A stretch of 64,000 nt of DNA from Methanobacterium sp. SMA-27 (GCF_000744455.1 NZ_JQLY01000001.1:1798001-1862000), one strand, 5' to 3'. Shown: positions 29,582 through 39,622, numbered from the stretch's first letter. Made by a program: numbers and translations. Notes: a model not told the origin generated them from the sequence alone.

Positions 29582-30790
29582 ATGGTAGAAGAAAAAGAAA
29601 TCATAGAAAAGCTATTGAATGGAGAATTGAAGATCCGTCAGATAGATGACCTCGTAGGGGATACAGAGAAATCTGTGGACATAAGGAGGAAGTTTATTGA
29701 AACCGTTTCAAACACAAAACTAGAACATTTATCCAACTACTCACTTTCAATGGAAGAGGCAATAAAGAGGAATATTGAAAATCCAATAGGAACTATTCAA
29801 ATACCATTAGGAATTGCAGGACCACTTGAAGTTCATGGGGAATATGCCGATGGAGATTATTACGTTCCTTTAGCAACAACTGAGGGTGCCCTAGTTGCAT
29901 CTATTAACAGAGGATTTTCAGTTATTAAAGCTGCAGGAGGAACTTCAGCTAGAATAATAGAAGATAAAATGACAAGAGCCCCTGTTATTAAAACAGAATC
30001 TGTTTCTGAAGCTATTAAAATTAAAGAGTGGATAAAAGTACATTTCAATGATCTTAAAGAAGCTGCCGAATCAACAACCCGACATGGGAAACTTATTAAA
30101 ATTGATCCAATAATTATTGTTGGAAAATATGTGTATCCCAGATTTGTTTATACAACTGGAGATAGTATGGGTATGAATATGGTTACCATAGCAACTGATA
30201 CAGCTCTTAAAATTCTTGTGGAAAAAACTTCGGCCCATGTAATTGCTCTAAGCGGTAATGTATGTGTAGATAAAAAAGCTGCAGCAATTAATCTAATTGA
30301 AGGTAGAGGTAAAAGTATAGTTGCGGAAATTTCTATTCCAAGGGAAATTGTAGAGAAAAAACTCAAAACAACGCCCGAAGCAATAGTAGAAGTAAATGTA
30401 TCAAAAAATTTTATAGGATCTGCAATTGCAGGCAGTATGAGCTTTAATGCACAATACGCCAATATGATAGGGGCTATTTTCCTTGCAACTGGTCAGGATG
30501 AAGCCCATATAGTTGAGGGTAGCCTTGGAATAACATTTGCAGAAGTAGTTAATGGAGATCTTTACTTTGCTGTAACACTACCAGATGTGCCATTAGCTAC
30601 ATTTGGTGGTGGAACAAAAATAGAAACTGCCAGGGAGTGCCTTGAAATTATGGGAGTATACGGCGCAGGTAAAGTTGGGAAGTTTGCGGAAATTGTTGCG
30701 GGAACTGTTCTTGCAGGTGAACTTTCACTCATTGGCGCGCTTGCTGCGGGACATCTTGCAAGGGCACATAAAGATCTTGGAAGGGGATGA
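29582..30790 (+). CDS. hmgA: Hydroxymethylglutaryl-CoA reductase (NADPH), class I
   Basis: A 402-residue class I HMG-CoA reductase. Diagnostic segments are ENPIGTIQIPLGIAGP, TTEGALVASINRG, GDSMGMNMVT, GQDEAHIVEG and the C-terminal GHLARAHK with the catalytic His. It reduces HMG-CoA to mevalonate, the committed step to archaeal isoprenoid lipids. ATG 29582 follows GTGGGT; a GTG nine bases upstream overlaps that site. It is monocistronic. Confidence 0.97.
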   Translation: MVEEKEIIEKLLNGELKIRQIDDLVGDTEKSVDIRRKFIETVSNTKLEHLSNYSLSMEEAIKRNIENPIGTIQIPLGIAGPLEVHGEYADGDYYVPLATTEGALVASINRGFSVIKAAGGTSARIIEDKMTRAPVIKTESVSEAIKIKEWIKVHFNDLKEAAESTTRHGKLIKIDPIIIVGKYVYPRFVYTTGDSMGMNMVTIATDTALKILVEKTSAHVIALSGNVCVDKKAAAINLIEGRGKSIVAEISIPREIVEKKLKTTPEAIVEVNVSKNFIGSAIAGSMSFNAQYANMIGAIFLATGQDEAHIVEGSLGITFAEVVNGDLYFAVTLPDVPLATFGGGTKIETARECLEIMGVYGAGKVGKFAEIVAGTVLAGELSLIGALAAGHLARAHKDLGRG

Positions 30791-30912
30791 TAATTTTTTT
30801 TGATCCAAATTTTTATTTTATAAAATTTTTAAATACTATAACTCTTAGATTAAGTTAATTCTTATGATTACAAATGAATAATTGAACTTCAATTTAAGGA
30901 GAAATTTTAATA

Positions 30913-31491
30913 ATGAAAATTACTGAATTAATACAGGAATATCTTAAAATGAGCCGTTATGTTGCGCTGGGTACTCTAGACGGTATATTGGCAGTTATGG
31001 GTGTTACCCTTGCAGCAAGTGGAGTTGCAAGTGCTGGAGGATTACCAATACCTAACTATGTAATAGGTCTTACCGGGTTAAGTGGAGGTATTGCACTCGC
31101 ACTTTCCAATGCATTTGGATCTTTTATTGGTGAAAGGGCGGAAGAAGCCCGTAATCTTAGGGAACTCGAACAGAAAATGGTTATTGAAGAGGGGACTCTG
31201 GATGATACATTAATACATAGACAAGCAAAAAAAAGAGTATATATGAGCATGTTCACTCATGGTTTTTCTAGTTTTATAGGTTCATTTGTACCTGTTTTAC
31301 CATTTATCATATTAACAAATCGAACAACTGCTACTTTAACCACAATCACTTTTTGTTTCTTTGCTCTAGTACTATTAGGTATTTATCTTGGGAAAGTATC
31401 AAGGAAAAGTCTGCTTAAGACTAGTATCGAAATCGTTCTTATTGGTGTCCTTATAGGTGTTATAAGCTTTATTATTGGTGGAGGACATTGA
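30913..31491 (+). CDS. VIT1/CCC1-family membrane transporter
   Basis: A 192-residue membrane protein with the CCC1/VIT1 arrangement: an N-terminal amphipathic helix, TM1 containing ALGTLDGILAVMGVTLAASG, TM2 (GGIALALSNAFGSFIGERAEEARN), a charged cytoplasmic loop (ELEQKMVIEEGTLDD) and three more helices. Family members transport Fe2+ or Mn2+. AGGAG precedes ATG 30913. It is monocistronic and convergent with the hydrolase gene at 31.5 kb. Confidence 0.85.
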   Translation: MKITELIQEYLKMSRYVALGTLDGILAVMGVTLAASGVASAGGLPIPNYVIGLTGLSGGIALALSNAFGSFIGERAEEARNLRELEQKMVIEEGTLDDTLIHRQAKKRVYMSMFTHGFSSFIGSFVPVLPFIILTNRTTATLTTITFCFFALVLLGIYLGKVSRKSLLKTSIEIVLIGVLIGVISFIIGGGH

Positions 31492-31526
31492 TTTATTATT
31501 TCAATTTATTTCCTATTTTTAGTATA

Positions 31527-32375
31527 TTATACTCCAAGATCAACCATGTAAATCTTCTCTATATTATCAACATGGATTTTATAGGCATCCTCTTCGCTTA
31601 ATATTCCCTGTTTTAAATAATCCTTTGTGCGTCTTGGAACTGTTTTCGGGCCTAGAACTGCACCTGGTCTAGTTTTGTCATCTAGATAATCTGTTTCCAT
31701 AAAAAAATTATTTCCCTTTTTAAGTCCTTCCTTTATTACAGTTTTTGTTGCAATCAATGATGGTGTGAGCCCATGATTTTCTTCTTTTAGAACGCATGCT
31801 CCTGAGAAATGTTTTATAATTCGATTTCTTGGGATTCCAACATCATCTGCCATTTCAGCAAATTCAAGAAATTGTTTAGGCCCTGCAGTCTCAGTGTGTA
31901 ATTGAACTGGGCATTCTGCATCCTTTGCAAGTTCCATTGCATATGAAATCAGTCTGTTATGAACTTCGAGTTCTTCTTCGGATACATCATAGTGTGGTCT
32001 TCCAATTTCACCTATTGCCACTGCTTTTTGTTCTAAAACTAGCATCTGTGCAGTTTCGAGAGCATTTCTCATTAATAATTCTGCTTTCTCAATATCCATA
32101 CCTGATTTTAATCTGCGTGATAGTTCTGCAGGATGGGCACCAACAACTGCAAAGGCTTTTACAGGTGTGCATTTTTTGATTTCTTCAACATATTTTATGA
32201 CTAATTCCATTGATTCCTGAAAACTGCAGTTCTCATTAACTGTCCATGTAGGTTTATTAGGAACTATCATAAAACTACCACCAGCTCTATGAAACTTATT
32301 TGCAATTTCTATTGGCCCTTCACCGTTTATAGGGTCTATATGTATATGATTGTCTGTCACAGGAATATTGTCCAT
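31527..32375 (-). CDS. TatD-type metal-dependent hydrolase (COG1831-like)
   Basis: A 282-residue TIM-barrel hydrolase. Metal-binding motifs: TDNHIHIDP at the N terminus, VVGAHPAEL, IGEIGRPHYDV, VQLHTETAG and a C-terminal FMETDYLDD with the last Asp. This archaeal subgroup has no established substrate. It is distinct from the 251-residue relative at 1.1 kb (a paralogue of another subgroup). It lies 66 bases downstream of aroE and may be co-transcribed with it. Confidence 0.83.
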   Translation of the reverse strand: MDNIPVTDNHIHIDPINGEGPIEIANKFHRAGGSFMIVPNKPTWTVNENCSFQESMELVIKYVEEIKKCTPVKAFAVVGAHPAELSRRLKSGMDIEKAELLMRNALETAQMLVLEQKAVAIGEIGRPHYDVSEEELEVHNRLISYAMELAKDAECPVQLHTETAGPKQFLEFAEMADDVGIPRNRIIKHFSGACVLKEENHGLTPSLIATKTVIKEGLKKGNNFFMETDYLDDKTRPGAVLGPKTVPRRTKDYLKQGILSEEDAYKIHVDNIEKIYMVDLGV

Positions 32376-32441
32376 ATTATGAATCCTCCACTGGAATAAT
32401 CCATATAAAATTCAGGTAATAATTGAAGGTGTATATTATTT

Positions 32442-33302
32442 TTATATTATTTCCAAGTTCATCTGATCCATAAGGGCTTTTTTAAAGACTTCTACAGGCG
32501 GTTCAATTCCGGTCCAGATCTTAAATGATTCGACTCCTTGGTACATTAACATTTTAACTCCAGAGATAGGTTTTGCTCCTGCCTTTTCAGCTTCATTCAA
32601 TAGGCCAGTTTTTAATGGATTGTAAACTATATCATTAACAACTAGATCTTCATGCATCATATCTGCTGTTACAATTGGTTTTTGACTTATATTCGGATAC
32701 ATTCCAATTGGTGTGGTATTTACAAGAATATCTGTATCTTTGAGTTCTCTTTCAAGTTCATGTCCAAGATCTGTAACCAGTACATCTGGTTCAAGCTTTT
32801 CAACAAGATCATCTCTGAGTTCTGATGCCCTTTCAATGGTTCTGTTAGAAATTACAAGATTTTTCGCTCCACTAATAAGAATCTGAAATGCTACTGCCCG
32901 TGCTGCCCCACCTGCACCTAATATCATAACCTTCTTATTTTTAACTGAAGTTATCTCATTAATTGCCCTTACAGCCCCAATTCCATCCGTATTATGGCCT
33001 ACAGCACCGTTTTTTCCAAATTCTATAGTATTTACAGCTCCTATTAATCCTGCAGCAATATCCAGATAATCTAAATATTTAATTACCTCAGTTTTATGAG
33101 GTATTGTTATGTTTAAACCTTTAATCCCCAATGCATATGCTCCTGCTATTGCATCTTCAAGTTCTTCTGCATTCACATGGAAAGGCACGTAGATATTATT
33201 CATATCCAACTCCTTAAAAGCTGCATTGTGCATCCCTGGCGATAATGTATGTTCCACCGGGTCTCCAATAATACCAAAAACATTCGTTTTACCATTTATC
33301 AT
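32442..33302 (-). CDS. aroE: Shikimate dehydrogenase
   Basis: A 286-residue NADP-dependent enzyme converting 3-dehydroshikimate to shikimate. The substrate site is visible as HTLSPGMHNAAF, NITIPHKTEV (catalytic Lys) and HNTDGIGA (Asp). The nucleotide-binding loop is GAGGAARAVAF, followed by NRTIERA. It starts at ATG 33302. It is preceded by the SGNH hydrolase gene 70 bases away in the same orientation. Confidence 0.96.
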   Translation of the reverse strand: MINGKTNVFGIIGDPVEHTLSPGMHNAAFKELDMNNIYVPFHVNAEELEDAIAGAYALGIKGLNITIPHKTEVIKYLDYLDIAAGLIGAVNTIEFGKNGAVGHNTDGIGAVRAINEITSVKNKKVMILGAGGAARAVAFQILISGAKNLVISNRTIERASELRDDLVEKLEPDVLVTDLGHELERELKDTDILVNTTPIGMYPNISQKPIVTADMMHEDLVVNDIVYNPLKTGLLNEAEKAGAKPISGVKMLMYQGVESFKIWTGIEPPVEVFKKALMDQMNLEII

Positions 33303-33371
33303 TTAAAAGGTACCTTCTTTTATATTTTTATTTAATTTTCTTAGAATTATTTGATGGTGTATAATATTTGT

Positions 33372-34007
33372 TTACTCCATGATATCCTTAATTTTTTCTT
33401 GTACTGCTTTCCCAAGTTTAAGATGCTCCCCAACATCAGGGTGTACACCATCTAGTTCACTTGCAACAATTATTTTGGAAGTATCAAGGAATTCACAGTT
33501 ATTATCTTCAGCAATTTTGGCGTAATACTCTGATAATTTGCAGGATACATCATATGAATCTTTAAATTCTTCTGAAATATTTTCTATCAGAGTTAAGTGT
33601 GGAGGAGCCATTAAAAGAATTTTAGGTGCTGTACCATCTGGCCCTGATCCACTTTTCTTTATAACCTCAACTAATACTGTTATTCCACGTGAAATTTCCA
33701 ATGCAGATAATGAAAACCTTTTTTTAAGATCATTGGTGCCAAGAAGTAGAATGCAAAGATCAATTGGTTTATGGGTGTGAAGACAAGGTTTTAAATATTT
33801 TAACCCATTTTTACACTCCTGATAAAGTGGATCATCCCAAACTGTCGTTCTACCATTTAATCCCTCTTCAATGACAGTATAACCCCCAAATAAACCTTTT
33901 TTGACTAATCCTGTCCATCTTTCATTTGTTTTCATTCTATCCGGTTTAGCAGGATCATAACCCCAGGTTATGGAGTCACCATAGCAAAGAATGGTTTTCT
34001 CTGTCAT
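33372..34007 (-). CDS. SGNH/GDSL-family esterase-like hydrolase
   Basis: A 211-residue protein with the four SGNH blocks: CYGDSITWGY (Ser nucleophile), EEGLNGRTT (Gly), LLGTNDLK (Asn) and DGVHPD near the end (catalytic Asp and His). The form resembles bacterial acyl-esterase/arylesterase enzymes of secondary metabolism or carbohydrate deacetylation. No signal peptide is visible, so it should act in the cytoplasm. It is unusual in a methanogen; origin by transfer from bacteria is possible but not shown. Confidence 0.87.
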   Translation of the reverse strand: MTEKTILCYGDSITWGYDPAKPDRMKTNERWTGLVKKGLFGGYTVIEEGLNGRTTVWDDPLYQECKNGLKYLKPCLHTHKPIDLCILLLGTNDLKKRFSLSALEISRGITVLVEVIKKSGSGPDGTAPKILLMAPPHLTLIENISEEFKDSYDVSCKLSEYYAKIAEDNNCEFLDTSKIIVASELDGVHPDVGEHLKLGKAVQEKIKDIME

Positions 34008-34212
34008 GAATTATAGTTTATTCTTTATTTGTAATTAATACTTAGTCAATGACAATTGAATCAGATATAAAATATATTTTATTATGATGTATTATAATGA
34101 AACAGGGTAAATTAAGAGGATATAGCAATTTAAAAAAAATAATCAAAATGTTTGAGTTAATGTTTGGTTTTATAAATAAATTGCAATCGAATAAAAAAAA
34201 GAGGTTGATAAT

Positions 34213-34391
34213 ATGTGGGGTAGAAAAGAACACATGGGTGGAAGTATGATGAATGAAAAAATGATGGAAATGATGAGTAAAGAAGATATGATGGCTATGT
34301 ACGCTATGAAATTAGATTTTAAAATAGCTAAGATGGAACTCAACTTGATTATCTGAAAAAAATGCATGAAATGTTAAAGAAAAAAATGTAA
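34213..34391 (+). pseudogene. Methionine-rich small protein, frame broken
   Basis: A short gene starting at ATG 34213 after GAGGTTGAT. The frame encodes 47 residues, 12 of them Met (MWGRKEHMGGSMMNEKMMEM ...), to a stop at 34354. In the -1 frame from 34341 the text continues in the same style (QLDYLKKMHEMLKKKM) to TAA 34389, so one base seems missing between 34332 and 34341. The full product would be about 59 residues, helical, Met/Lys-rich. No function is known to me; Met-rich peptides can bind copper or silver (speculation). An antisense frame here is only a mirror of the Met codons. Confidence 0.5.
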
Positions 34392-34939
34392 ATTAGAAAG
34401 CGTAAAAAAAAATAATTTTACCCATATATCATTTTTTTTTAAAAAGTAGAAAAATGGAAAAAATAACTGCCCACTTTTCTTTAATTTAGTTAAAAATAGT
34501 TGAAATGAATGTTAAACTATTTTCATTTGGATCTCATTTGATATTGAAAACCAAGATTATTAATTACAAACTGAATGGACAGTATCCATATATATCACAC
34601 TCAGTACGATCTCAGCCCCCACCCCGGAGACAGTAACAGAACCCTCTCTTTTTACAGACAACAGATCTTCTATTAACATTACCATTATCCCCAATTCCTA
34701 ACATATCCACAATATTCTAATCTCAGAAACTTTTTATAGGATAATATTAAACAATTTATGATTATTATCATATTTCTCTTTGTTTGATAAATCTGTAAAA
34801 ATAGGAAATTTGGGTTATTAGAAATTCTTTTATAATGTGGACTTCATATATTTCAATATATAGGAATTATATTGTTGAACTGTTAACAGCAATATATAGT
34901 ATTAAATAATGGCCTAAACTGTTGGTTTGAGGTGTATAA
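34392..34939. other. Gene-poor region, 548 bp
   Basis: This region holds no recognised gene except the candidate minus-strand microprotein at 34560-34685. A GC-rich island at about 34610-34655 (CCCCCACCCCGGAGACAG) stands out from an otherwise very AT-rich sequence. A TATA-like TATATAGTATTAAATAA near 34892-34910 may drive the HARP gene at 34940. Confidence 0.4.
34560..34685 (-). CDS. Candidate microprotein of 39-41 residues
   Basis: A short minus-strand frame: MVMLIEDLLSVKREG, then SVTVSGVGAEIVL and SVIYMDTVHSVCN. GGGGAT lies just upstream of the second ATG (34679), which gives better spacing than the first (34685). It spans the only GC-rich island in this gap. I cannot name a family. The island could instead be a structured RNA. 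Confidence 0.25.
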   Translation of the reverse strand: MVMLIEDLLSVKREGSVTVSGVGAEIVLSVIYMDTVHSVCN

Positions 34940-35602
34940 ATGCTAGCAAAACAGAGATTTGTTCTTGATACAACTGCTTTTACAGATACACAGCTTCGTG
35001 ATGAATTTGGTGATGGAGATCTATCTAAAACTGTTGATGTTTTATTAGATCTCATTGCAAAATCAAGGATCAAACTCAATATAAGCTGTCACATGCCACC
35101 AATAACATACAAAGAATTTACAGATTATATGGCACGTTATGACTGTCCAAATACAACCATGATCAAAGCAGAAACATGGATCGTTAAAAAAACACCAAAC
35201 CGTTATGATACCAAAATCCCTTCTGAAATTTTCTACGAATATGTACAGGATATGAGGGAAAGGATGAATAAAGGGATGAGGATATCTGAAAGTGGAATTT
35301 GGGAGGCTGCTGTTGAATCAATGGTTATGATGTCCCGTGGAGAGAAAAAAGTAGATATAGAAGCCAAAGTTTTAAGTAAAGCCATAACTGACTTTAGAAA
35401 ACGTTACAGGGCTGCGCTAAGAAAGGGAACTTTGGATAGTGCCCCTGATCTAGATGTACTTCTCCTTGCAAAGGAATTAAAAGCAGGAGTAGTGGCTGCA
35501 GATGAAGGTATCAAGGTTTGGGCAGAAAGACTTGGACTGAGATTTTTAAGTGCTAAATCATTTCCTAAAATGATGGAGGAATACCTCCAACATTATGATT
35601 AA
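34940..35602 (+). CDS. RNA-free ribonuclease P (HARP; 'RNA ligase partner protein')
   Basis: A 220-residue PIN-like metallonuclease of the HARP/UPF0278 family. The first Asp is in RFVLDTTAFTD, a helical insertion lies at about 100-160, and the second acidic cluster is APDLDVLLLAKEL ... VVAADEGIKVWAE. HARP proteins process pre-tRNA 5' leaders without RNA; the older name reflects frequent linkage to an RNA ligase gene. That ligase is not adjacent here; the neighbours are a gene-poor gap and an IS remnant. ATG 34940 follows GAGGTGT. Confidence 0.9.
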   Translation: MLAKQRFVLDTTAFTDTQLRDEFGDGDLSKTVDVLLDLIAKSRIKLNISCHMPPITYKEFTDYMARYDCPNTTMIKAETWIVKKTPNRYDTKIPSEIFYEYVQDMRERMNKGMRISESGIWEAAVESMVMMSRGEKKVDIEAKVLSKAITDFRKRYRAALRKGTLDSAPDLDVLLLAKELKAGVVAADEGIKVWAERLGLRFLSAKSFPKMMEEYLQHYD

Positions 35603-35692
35603 AATTTTTTTAAGGTAGCTCATTTAAAAATTTGCATCATTTAATCTTTTTACTGAATAATAATTAATTAAAAAATTCACTGATTAATTACT

Positions 35693-35800
35693 GTGAACTA
35701 CCCCTCCCTTTCGGAAGGAGCTTCTTCCTTCATTAAATCCACTAATGTGGTTTTTTTCAGAGAAGCTTTAATTTCCGTAGTTCCTACGGTACCTGATTAG
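35693..35800 (-). ncRNA. omega-RNA-like right-end segment of the IS remnant
   Basis: The retained right part corresponds to the region from which TnpB elements make their omega (guide) RNA. The terminal hairpin is CTCCTTCC-GAAA-GGGAGGGG on the minus strand, where sequence changes relative to the full copy are kept as G-U pairs and give a GNRA loop. If transcribed leftward, the guide would be the flanking sequence below 35693. Expression is not shown. Confidence 0.35.
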
Positions 35801-35917
35801 ATTAAGTGTAGTATGCTTGGTTATCGCATACGATACTATTAATTATTGTTAAACTATTATTTATATTATTGGTTGGATTCATCCCCACCCTCACACATGG
35901 GGTATTCTCCAACATTA
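35693..35917 (-). mobile_element. IS605/TnpB-type remnant with both ends (PATE-like), 225 bp
   Basis: Read on the minus strand, this is an internally deleted copy of the element at 60669-61955. Its left end matches the full copy (TAATGTTGGAGAA, then GTGAGGGTGGGGATGAATCC), and its right end matches the last codons of tnpB (CCGTAGGAACTACGGAAATT, AAAGCTTCTCTGA) through a terminal hairpin to GTTCAC. All of the tnpB coding region except about the last 60 bases is gone. Both copies have TTTATC just outside the left end, consistent with target-specific insertion. It could be moved only by a transposase in trans. Confidence 0.88.
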
Positions 35918-36011
35918 AGATAAATTATTTAAATATGATCAATGAATAGTTTGTAACTTGAGAAACTTATAATTCATTAATTTTTACCCAGATCATAAGG
36001 CAGGAAAAAAA

Positions 36012-37304
36012 ATGGAAATACAGAGACCTAGGGGAACACGTGATTTTCTTTTTAAAGAAATGAAAGAGAGAAAAAGCGTTGAAACCACAATGAGACGAAT
36101 ATTTGAAACTTATGGTTACAGTGAAATAAAAACACCAATTTTTGAAGACCTATCACTTTTCACAACCAAATCTGGTGAAGGCATTAAGGATGAAATTTAT
36201 CACTTCCAAGATAAGGGAGGAAGAGACCTTGCACTTAGACCAGAACTTACTGCACCAGTTGCTAGAATGTATATTAAAGAGCTTCAAAAAACACCTAAAC
36301 CCGTTAAAATGTACTATTTTGGAAGTTGTTTTAGGTATGAAAGACCTCAAAAAGGTAGATGGAGACAATTTTGGCAGTTTGGTTGCGAACTAATAGGTGG
36401 AAAATCTCCCGGATCTGAGGCAGAAGTTATTAGTATGGCTGCGCACTGCCTTGAGGAACTTGGACTCAAAGACTTTGATATACACATAGGAAATCTTGGA
36501 ATTTTAAGGAACATACTAAATGATGCAAATATTCTTGGGAAACTACAAGATCAGGTAATGGGTATAATTGACAAGGGTGATGTAGAAGAACTTGAAAGGT
36601 TACTCCAGGATATTGATCTGGATAATGATTCTAAGGAATTGTTAATGAAACTCGTTGAAATGAAGGGTGATAGTTCCATAATTAAGGATGTTGAAGCCCT
36701 TATCAACTGCAATGAACATGCTTGTAATGCTTTATTTGAGCTTGAAGAGCTTCTTGAATCTCTTAAAGCTTTTGGTTTCTCAAATTATGTAGTAAATCTG
36801 GGAATTGCACGAGGATTGGATTATTATACCGGAACTGTGTTTGAAATTTATGTACACGGTCTTGGTGCACAAAAACAGATAAGTGGTGGAGGAACCTATA
36901 ATTTAATAGAGTTATTTGGTGGTGAAAATGTTGAATCCACTGGATTCGCATTCGGTTTTGATAGAGTTATGGATGCCCTTAATAAACAAGAAAAATCCAT
37001 TGAAATTGAAAGATCAGTACAAGTCTTTGTTGCCCCAATAAAAAATGATTTGAAACTTAAAGCATTTGATATAGCCCAGAAACTAAGGAAAAATGGCATA
37101 CCAACTGATGTTGATCTAGTTGGAAAGAAACTTAAAAAGATATTGTCATATGCAGATACTATGGAAATAAATTACGTGGTATTAGTTGGTGCAAGGGATA
37201 TTGAAGAGGGTAAGGTTACTGTTAAAGATATGACAAGTGGAGAACAGGAAATAATTGATCTTGAAGATATAGCAGACACCTTGAAATCTAAATTAATGAT
37301 TTAA
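36012..37304 (+). CDS. hisS: Histidyl-tRNA synthetase
   Basis: A 430-residue class II synthetase. Motif 1 begins near [12 protein letters not shown], motif 2 is [19 protein letters not shown], the histidine signature is [15 protein letters not shown], and motif 3 is [13 protein letters not shown]. The C-terminal anticodon-binding domain starts at about 335 ([13 protein letters not shown]). It charges tRNA-His. AGGCAGGAA lies upstream of ATG 36012. hisI follows 90 bases later, a pairing of His use and His synthesis. Confidence 0.97.
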   Translation: MEIQRPRGTRDFLFKEMKERKSVETTMRRIFETYGYSEIKTPIFEDLSLFTTKSGEGIKDEIYHFQDKGGRDLALRPELTAPVARMYIKELQKTPKPVKMYYFGSCFRYERPQKGRWRQFWQFGCELIGGKSPGSEAEVISMAAHCLEELGLKDFDIHIGNLGILRNILNDANILGKLQDQVMGIIDKGDVEELERLLQDIDLDNDSKELLMKLVEMKGDSSIIKDVEALINCNEHACNALFELEELLESLKAFGFSNYVVNLGIARGLDYYTGTVFEIYVHGLGAQKQISGGGTYNLIELFGGENVESTGFAFGFDRVMDALNKQEKSIEIERSVQVFVAPIKNDLKLKAFDIAQKLRKNGIPTDVDLVGKKLKKILSYADTMEINYVVLVGARDIEEGKVTVKDMTSGEQEIIDLEDIADTLKSKLMI

Positions 37305-37394
37305 AAAAATGATTTTCAAAAAAATTTCATTTTTAATTGTGAATTACTATGAATATAACACAATATGGTGCTGACAGTACGTGGAGATGGTTTA

Positions 37395-37799
37395 ATGGAT
37401 GAAAAAGATCTAGATCTTAATTTCAGGCATGAAGTTGGGGGTGAAAAACTTGTTATAGCAATAGCACAAGATTATGAAAGTTCTGAAGTGCTTATGGTTG
37501 CTTATATGAATAAGGAAGCCCTGATGAAAACTCTTGAAACAAAAATAGCCCATTATTGGAGTACTTCAAGAAATAAACTTTGGCTCAAGGGTGAAAGTTC
37601 AGGACATACACAAGAAGTTCAAGAAGTATTAACGGACTGTGATGAAGATGCAGTTCTTTTGAAGGTCAGACAGAATGGAGGGGCTTGTCATGAAGGTTAT
37701 TATTCTTGTTTCTTTAGAAAAATTCATGAAGATGGTGGAAATTTAGAAGTGGTTAAAGAAAAAGTTTTTGATCCTGAAAACATTTATGGAGATAAATGA
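37395..37799 (+). CDS. hisI: Phosphoribosyl-AMP cyclohydrolase
   Basis: A 134-residue HisI. The conserved metal and substrate motifs are visible: [32 protein letters not shown] and [13 protein letters not shown]. It opens the adenine ring of PR-AMP, step three of histidine synthesis. I chose ATG 37395 because GGAGATGG lies just upstream; a longer in-frame extension to 37365 overlaps that site. Its stop overlaps the start of the next gene (ATGATGA). Confidence 0.95.
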   Translation: MDEKDLDLNFRHEVGGEKLVIAIAQDYESSEVLMVAYMNKEALMKTLETKIAHYWSTSRNKLWLKGESSGHTQEVQEVLTDCDEDAVLLKVRQNGGACHEGYYSCFFRKIHEDGGNLEVVKEKVFDPENIYGDK

Positions 37800-39622
37800 T
37801 GAAAATCGTTCCAGATACAAGTGTTATAGTTGATGGAAGAATTACTAAACTAGTTCTTAGTAAAGATTACCATGGATGCGATGTTATTGTTCCAAAGGCA
37901 GTTATATCAGAACTTGAAAATCAGGCCAATAAAGGTAGAGAAACTGGATTTAATGGGTTAGGGGAGCTTAAGGAACTTCAAAAACTTTGCAGAGAGGGTA
38001 AAATAAAACTTTCATACGTTGGTAGAAGACCCACCCCTGATGAAATATCACTTGCAAAGGGTGGGGAAATTGATGCCATGATAAGGGACACAGCAGGTGA
38101 CAACGAAGCAACACTCATAACCAGCGACAGAGTTCAAAAAGAAGTAGCCGAAGCCCAGGGACTTGATGCAATTTATTTGAAGCCTGAAATGATAGGATAT
38201 AAGGAACTAATAATTGCCAAGTACTTCGACAAAGACACTATGTCAATCCATCTCAAGGAAAATGTCACACCAATGGCAAAAAAGGGAACTCCAGGCAATA
38301 TAAAACTTGTAAAAATCAGACAACGAACTCTGAAACGTGGCGAACTGGAAAAAATGGCCAGAGAAATTACAGAAATGGCAAAAAGTGATTTTAAAAGTTT
38401 CATCGAGATAGAGATGGAAGGAGCAACTGTAGTCCAATTTAGAGAATACAGAATATCAATTGCAAGACCACCATTTTCAGATGGAGTGGAAATAACTGTT
38501 GTAAGACCCATTACTAAGGTTTCATTAGATGATTATAAACTTCCAGAGAAACTTTTGGATAGATTAAGAAATAGTGCAAAGGGAATTTTAATAGCTGGGC
38601 CCCCTGGTGCAGGTAAAACAACATTTGCTCAAGCAGTAGCAGAATTTTATAGTAGAGATATCGGGGCAATTGTAAAGACTATGGAATCACCTAGGGATCT
38701 TCAAGTTGGTGATGAAATTACCCAATATGCACCATTAGAAAAGGATATGGGAAAAACAGCCGATATATTACTTCTAGTAAGACCAGATTATACTATATAT
38801 GATGAACTACGTAAGACTAAAGATTTCAGAATATTTGCAGACATGAGGCTAGCAGGTGTGGGTATGGTAGGAGTTGTACATGCAACTAGACCCATAGACG
38901 CTATACAAAGAATAATTGGAAGGGTAGAACTTGGAATGATACCGTCAATTGTTGACACAACAATATTCATAAACGATGGGAAAGTTGCAGCCATTTACGA
39001 TGTTAAACTCACAGTAAAAGTTCCAACAGGAATGATCGAAGCAGATCTTTCAAGGCCAGTAATTGAAATTAGAGACTTTGAAACAGGTGATCTGGCCCAT
39101 GAAGTCTATACTTATGGAGAACAAACAATTGTAATGGAAGTTGGTATTGAAAAATATGAAAAATCACCAATAGAGAAGATTGCTGAGAAAGAAATTATCA
39201 AAGAGATTCGAAGCAGAATACCCGATGCAACTGTAGAAGTGGATATGAAATCTGACAAGCGTGCAACTGTTTATATAGATGAAAAGAATATTGCCAAGTT
39301 GATAGGTAAAAAAGGAAAAACCATTGACGAAGTTGAAAAGAAGATTGGAATAAGTATAGGTGTTGAACCACTGGAAATTAATCAAATTAAAGATATGTTC
39401 CCTGTTGAAACAGAACTCTCAGGTAATTATGTAATGCTGAACTTCAAAAAAGATACTGTTGGCACTCCATTTGATATATTGGTTGAAGATGAATATCTAT
39501 TCACAGCAACTGTGGGTAAAAAGGGAAATATTAAGATTAAAAAGGACATAGAACTTGCAACAATAATTATTCGTGCCATGAAAAGGAATATACCCATCTA
39601 TGCAAGGATAAGGAAAGAATAA
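37796..39622 (+). CDS. PIN-ATPase-KH protein (COG1855 type)
   Basis: A 608-residue archaeal protein with three modules: an N-terminal PIN domain ([36 protein letters not shown]), a central PilT/VirB11-like secretion-type ATPase (Walker [16 protein letters not shown] at about 263-277, [23 protein letters not shown]) and a KH domain ([19 protein letters not shown]) followed by a short C-terminal beta domain. The family is widespread in archaea; an RNA-processing role is inferred but unproven. The start is ATG 37796 or 37799, overlapping hisI. Confidence 0.9.
   Translation: MMKIVPDTSVIVDGRITKLVLSKDYHGCDVIVPKAVISELENQANKGRETGFNGLGELKELQKLCREGKIKLSYVGRRPTPDEISLAKGGEIDAMIRDTAGDNEATLITSDRVQKEVAEAQGLDAIYLKPEMIGYKELIIAKYFDKDTMSIHLKENVTPMAKKGTPGNIKLVKIRQRTLKRGELEKMAREITEMAKSDFKSFIEIEMEGATVVQFREYRISIARPPFSDGVEITVVRPITKVSLDDYKLPEKLLDRLRNSAKGILIAGPPGAGKTTFAQAVAEFYSRDIGAIVKTMESPRDLQVGDEITQYAPLEKDMGKTADILLLVRPDYTIYDELRKTKDFRIFADMRLAGVGMVGVVHATRPIDAIQRIIGRVELGMIPSIVDTTIFINDGKVAAIYDVKLTVKVPTGMIEADLSRPVIEIRDFETGDLAHEVYTYGEQTIVMEVGIEKYEKSPIEKIAEKEIIKEIRSRIPDATVEVDMKSDKRATVYIDEKNIAKLIGKKGKTIDEVEKKIGISIGVEPLEINQIKDMFPVETELSGNYVMLNFKKDTVGTPFDILVEDEYLFTATVGKKGNIKIKKDIELATIIIRAMKRNIPIYARIRKE

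Noticed and set aside
34170..34367. 65-codon hydrophobic minus-strand frame
   Set aside because: It is the mirror of the Met-rich coding frame (ATG codons read as CAT/ATC), not a separate gene.
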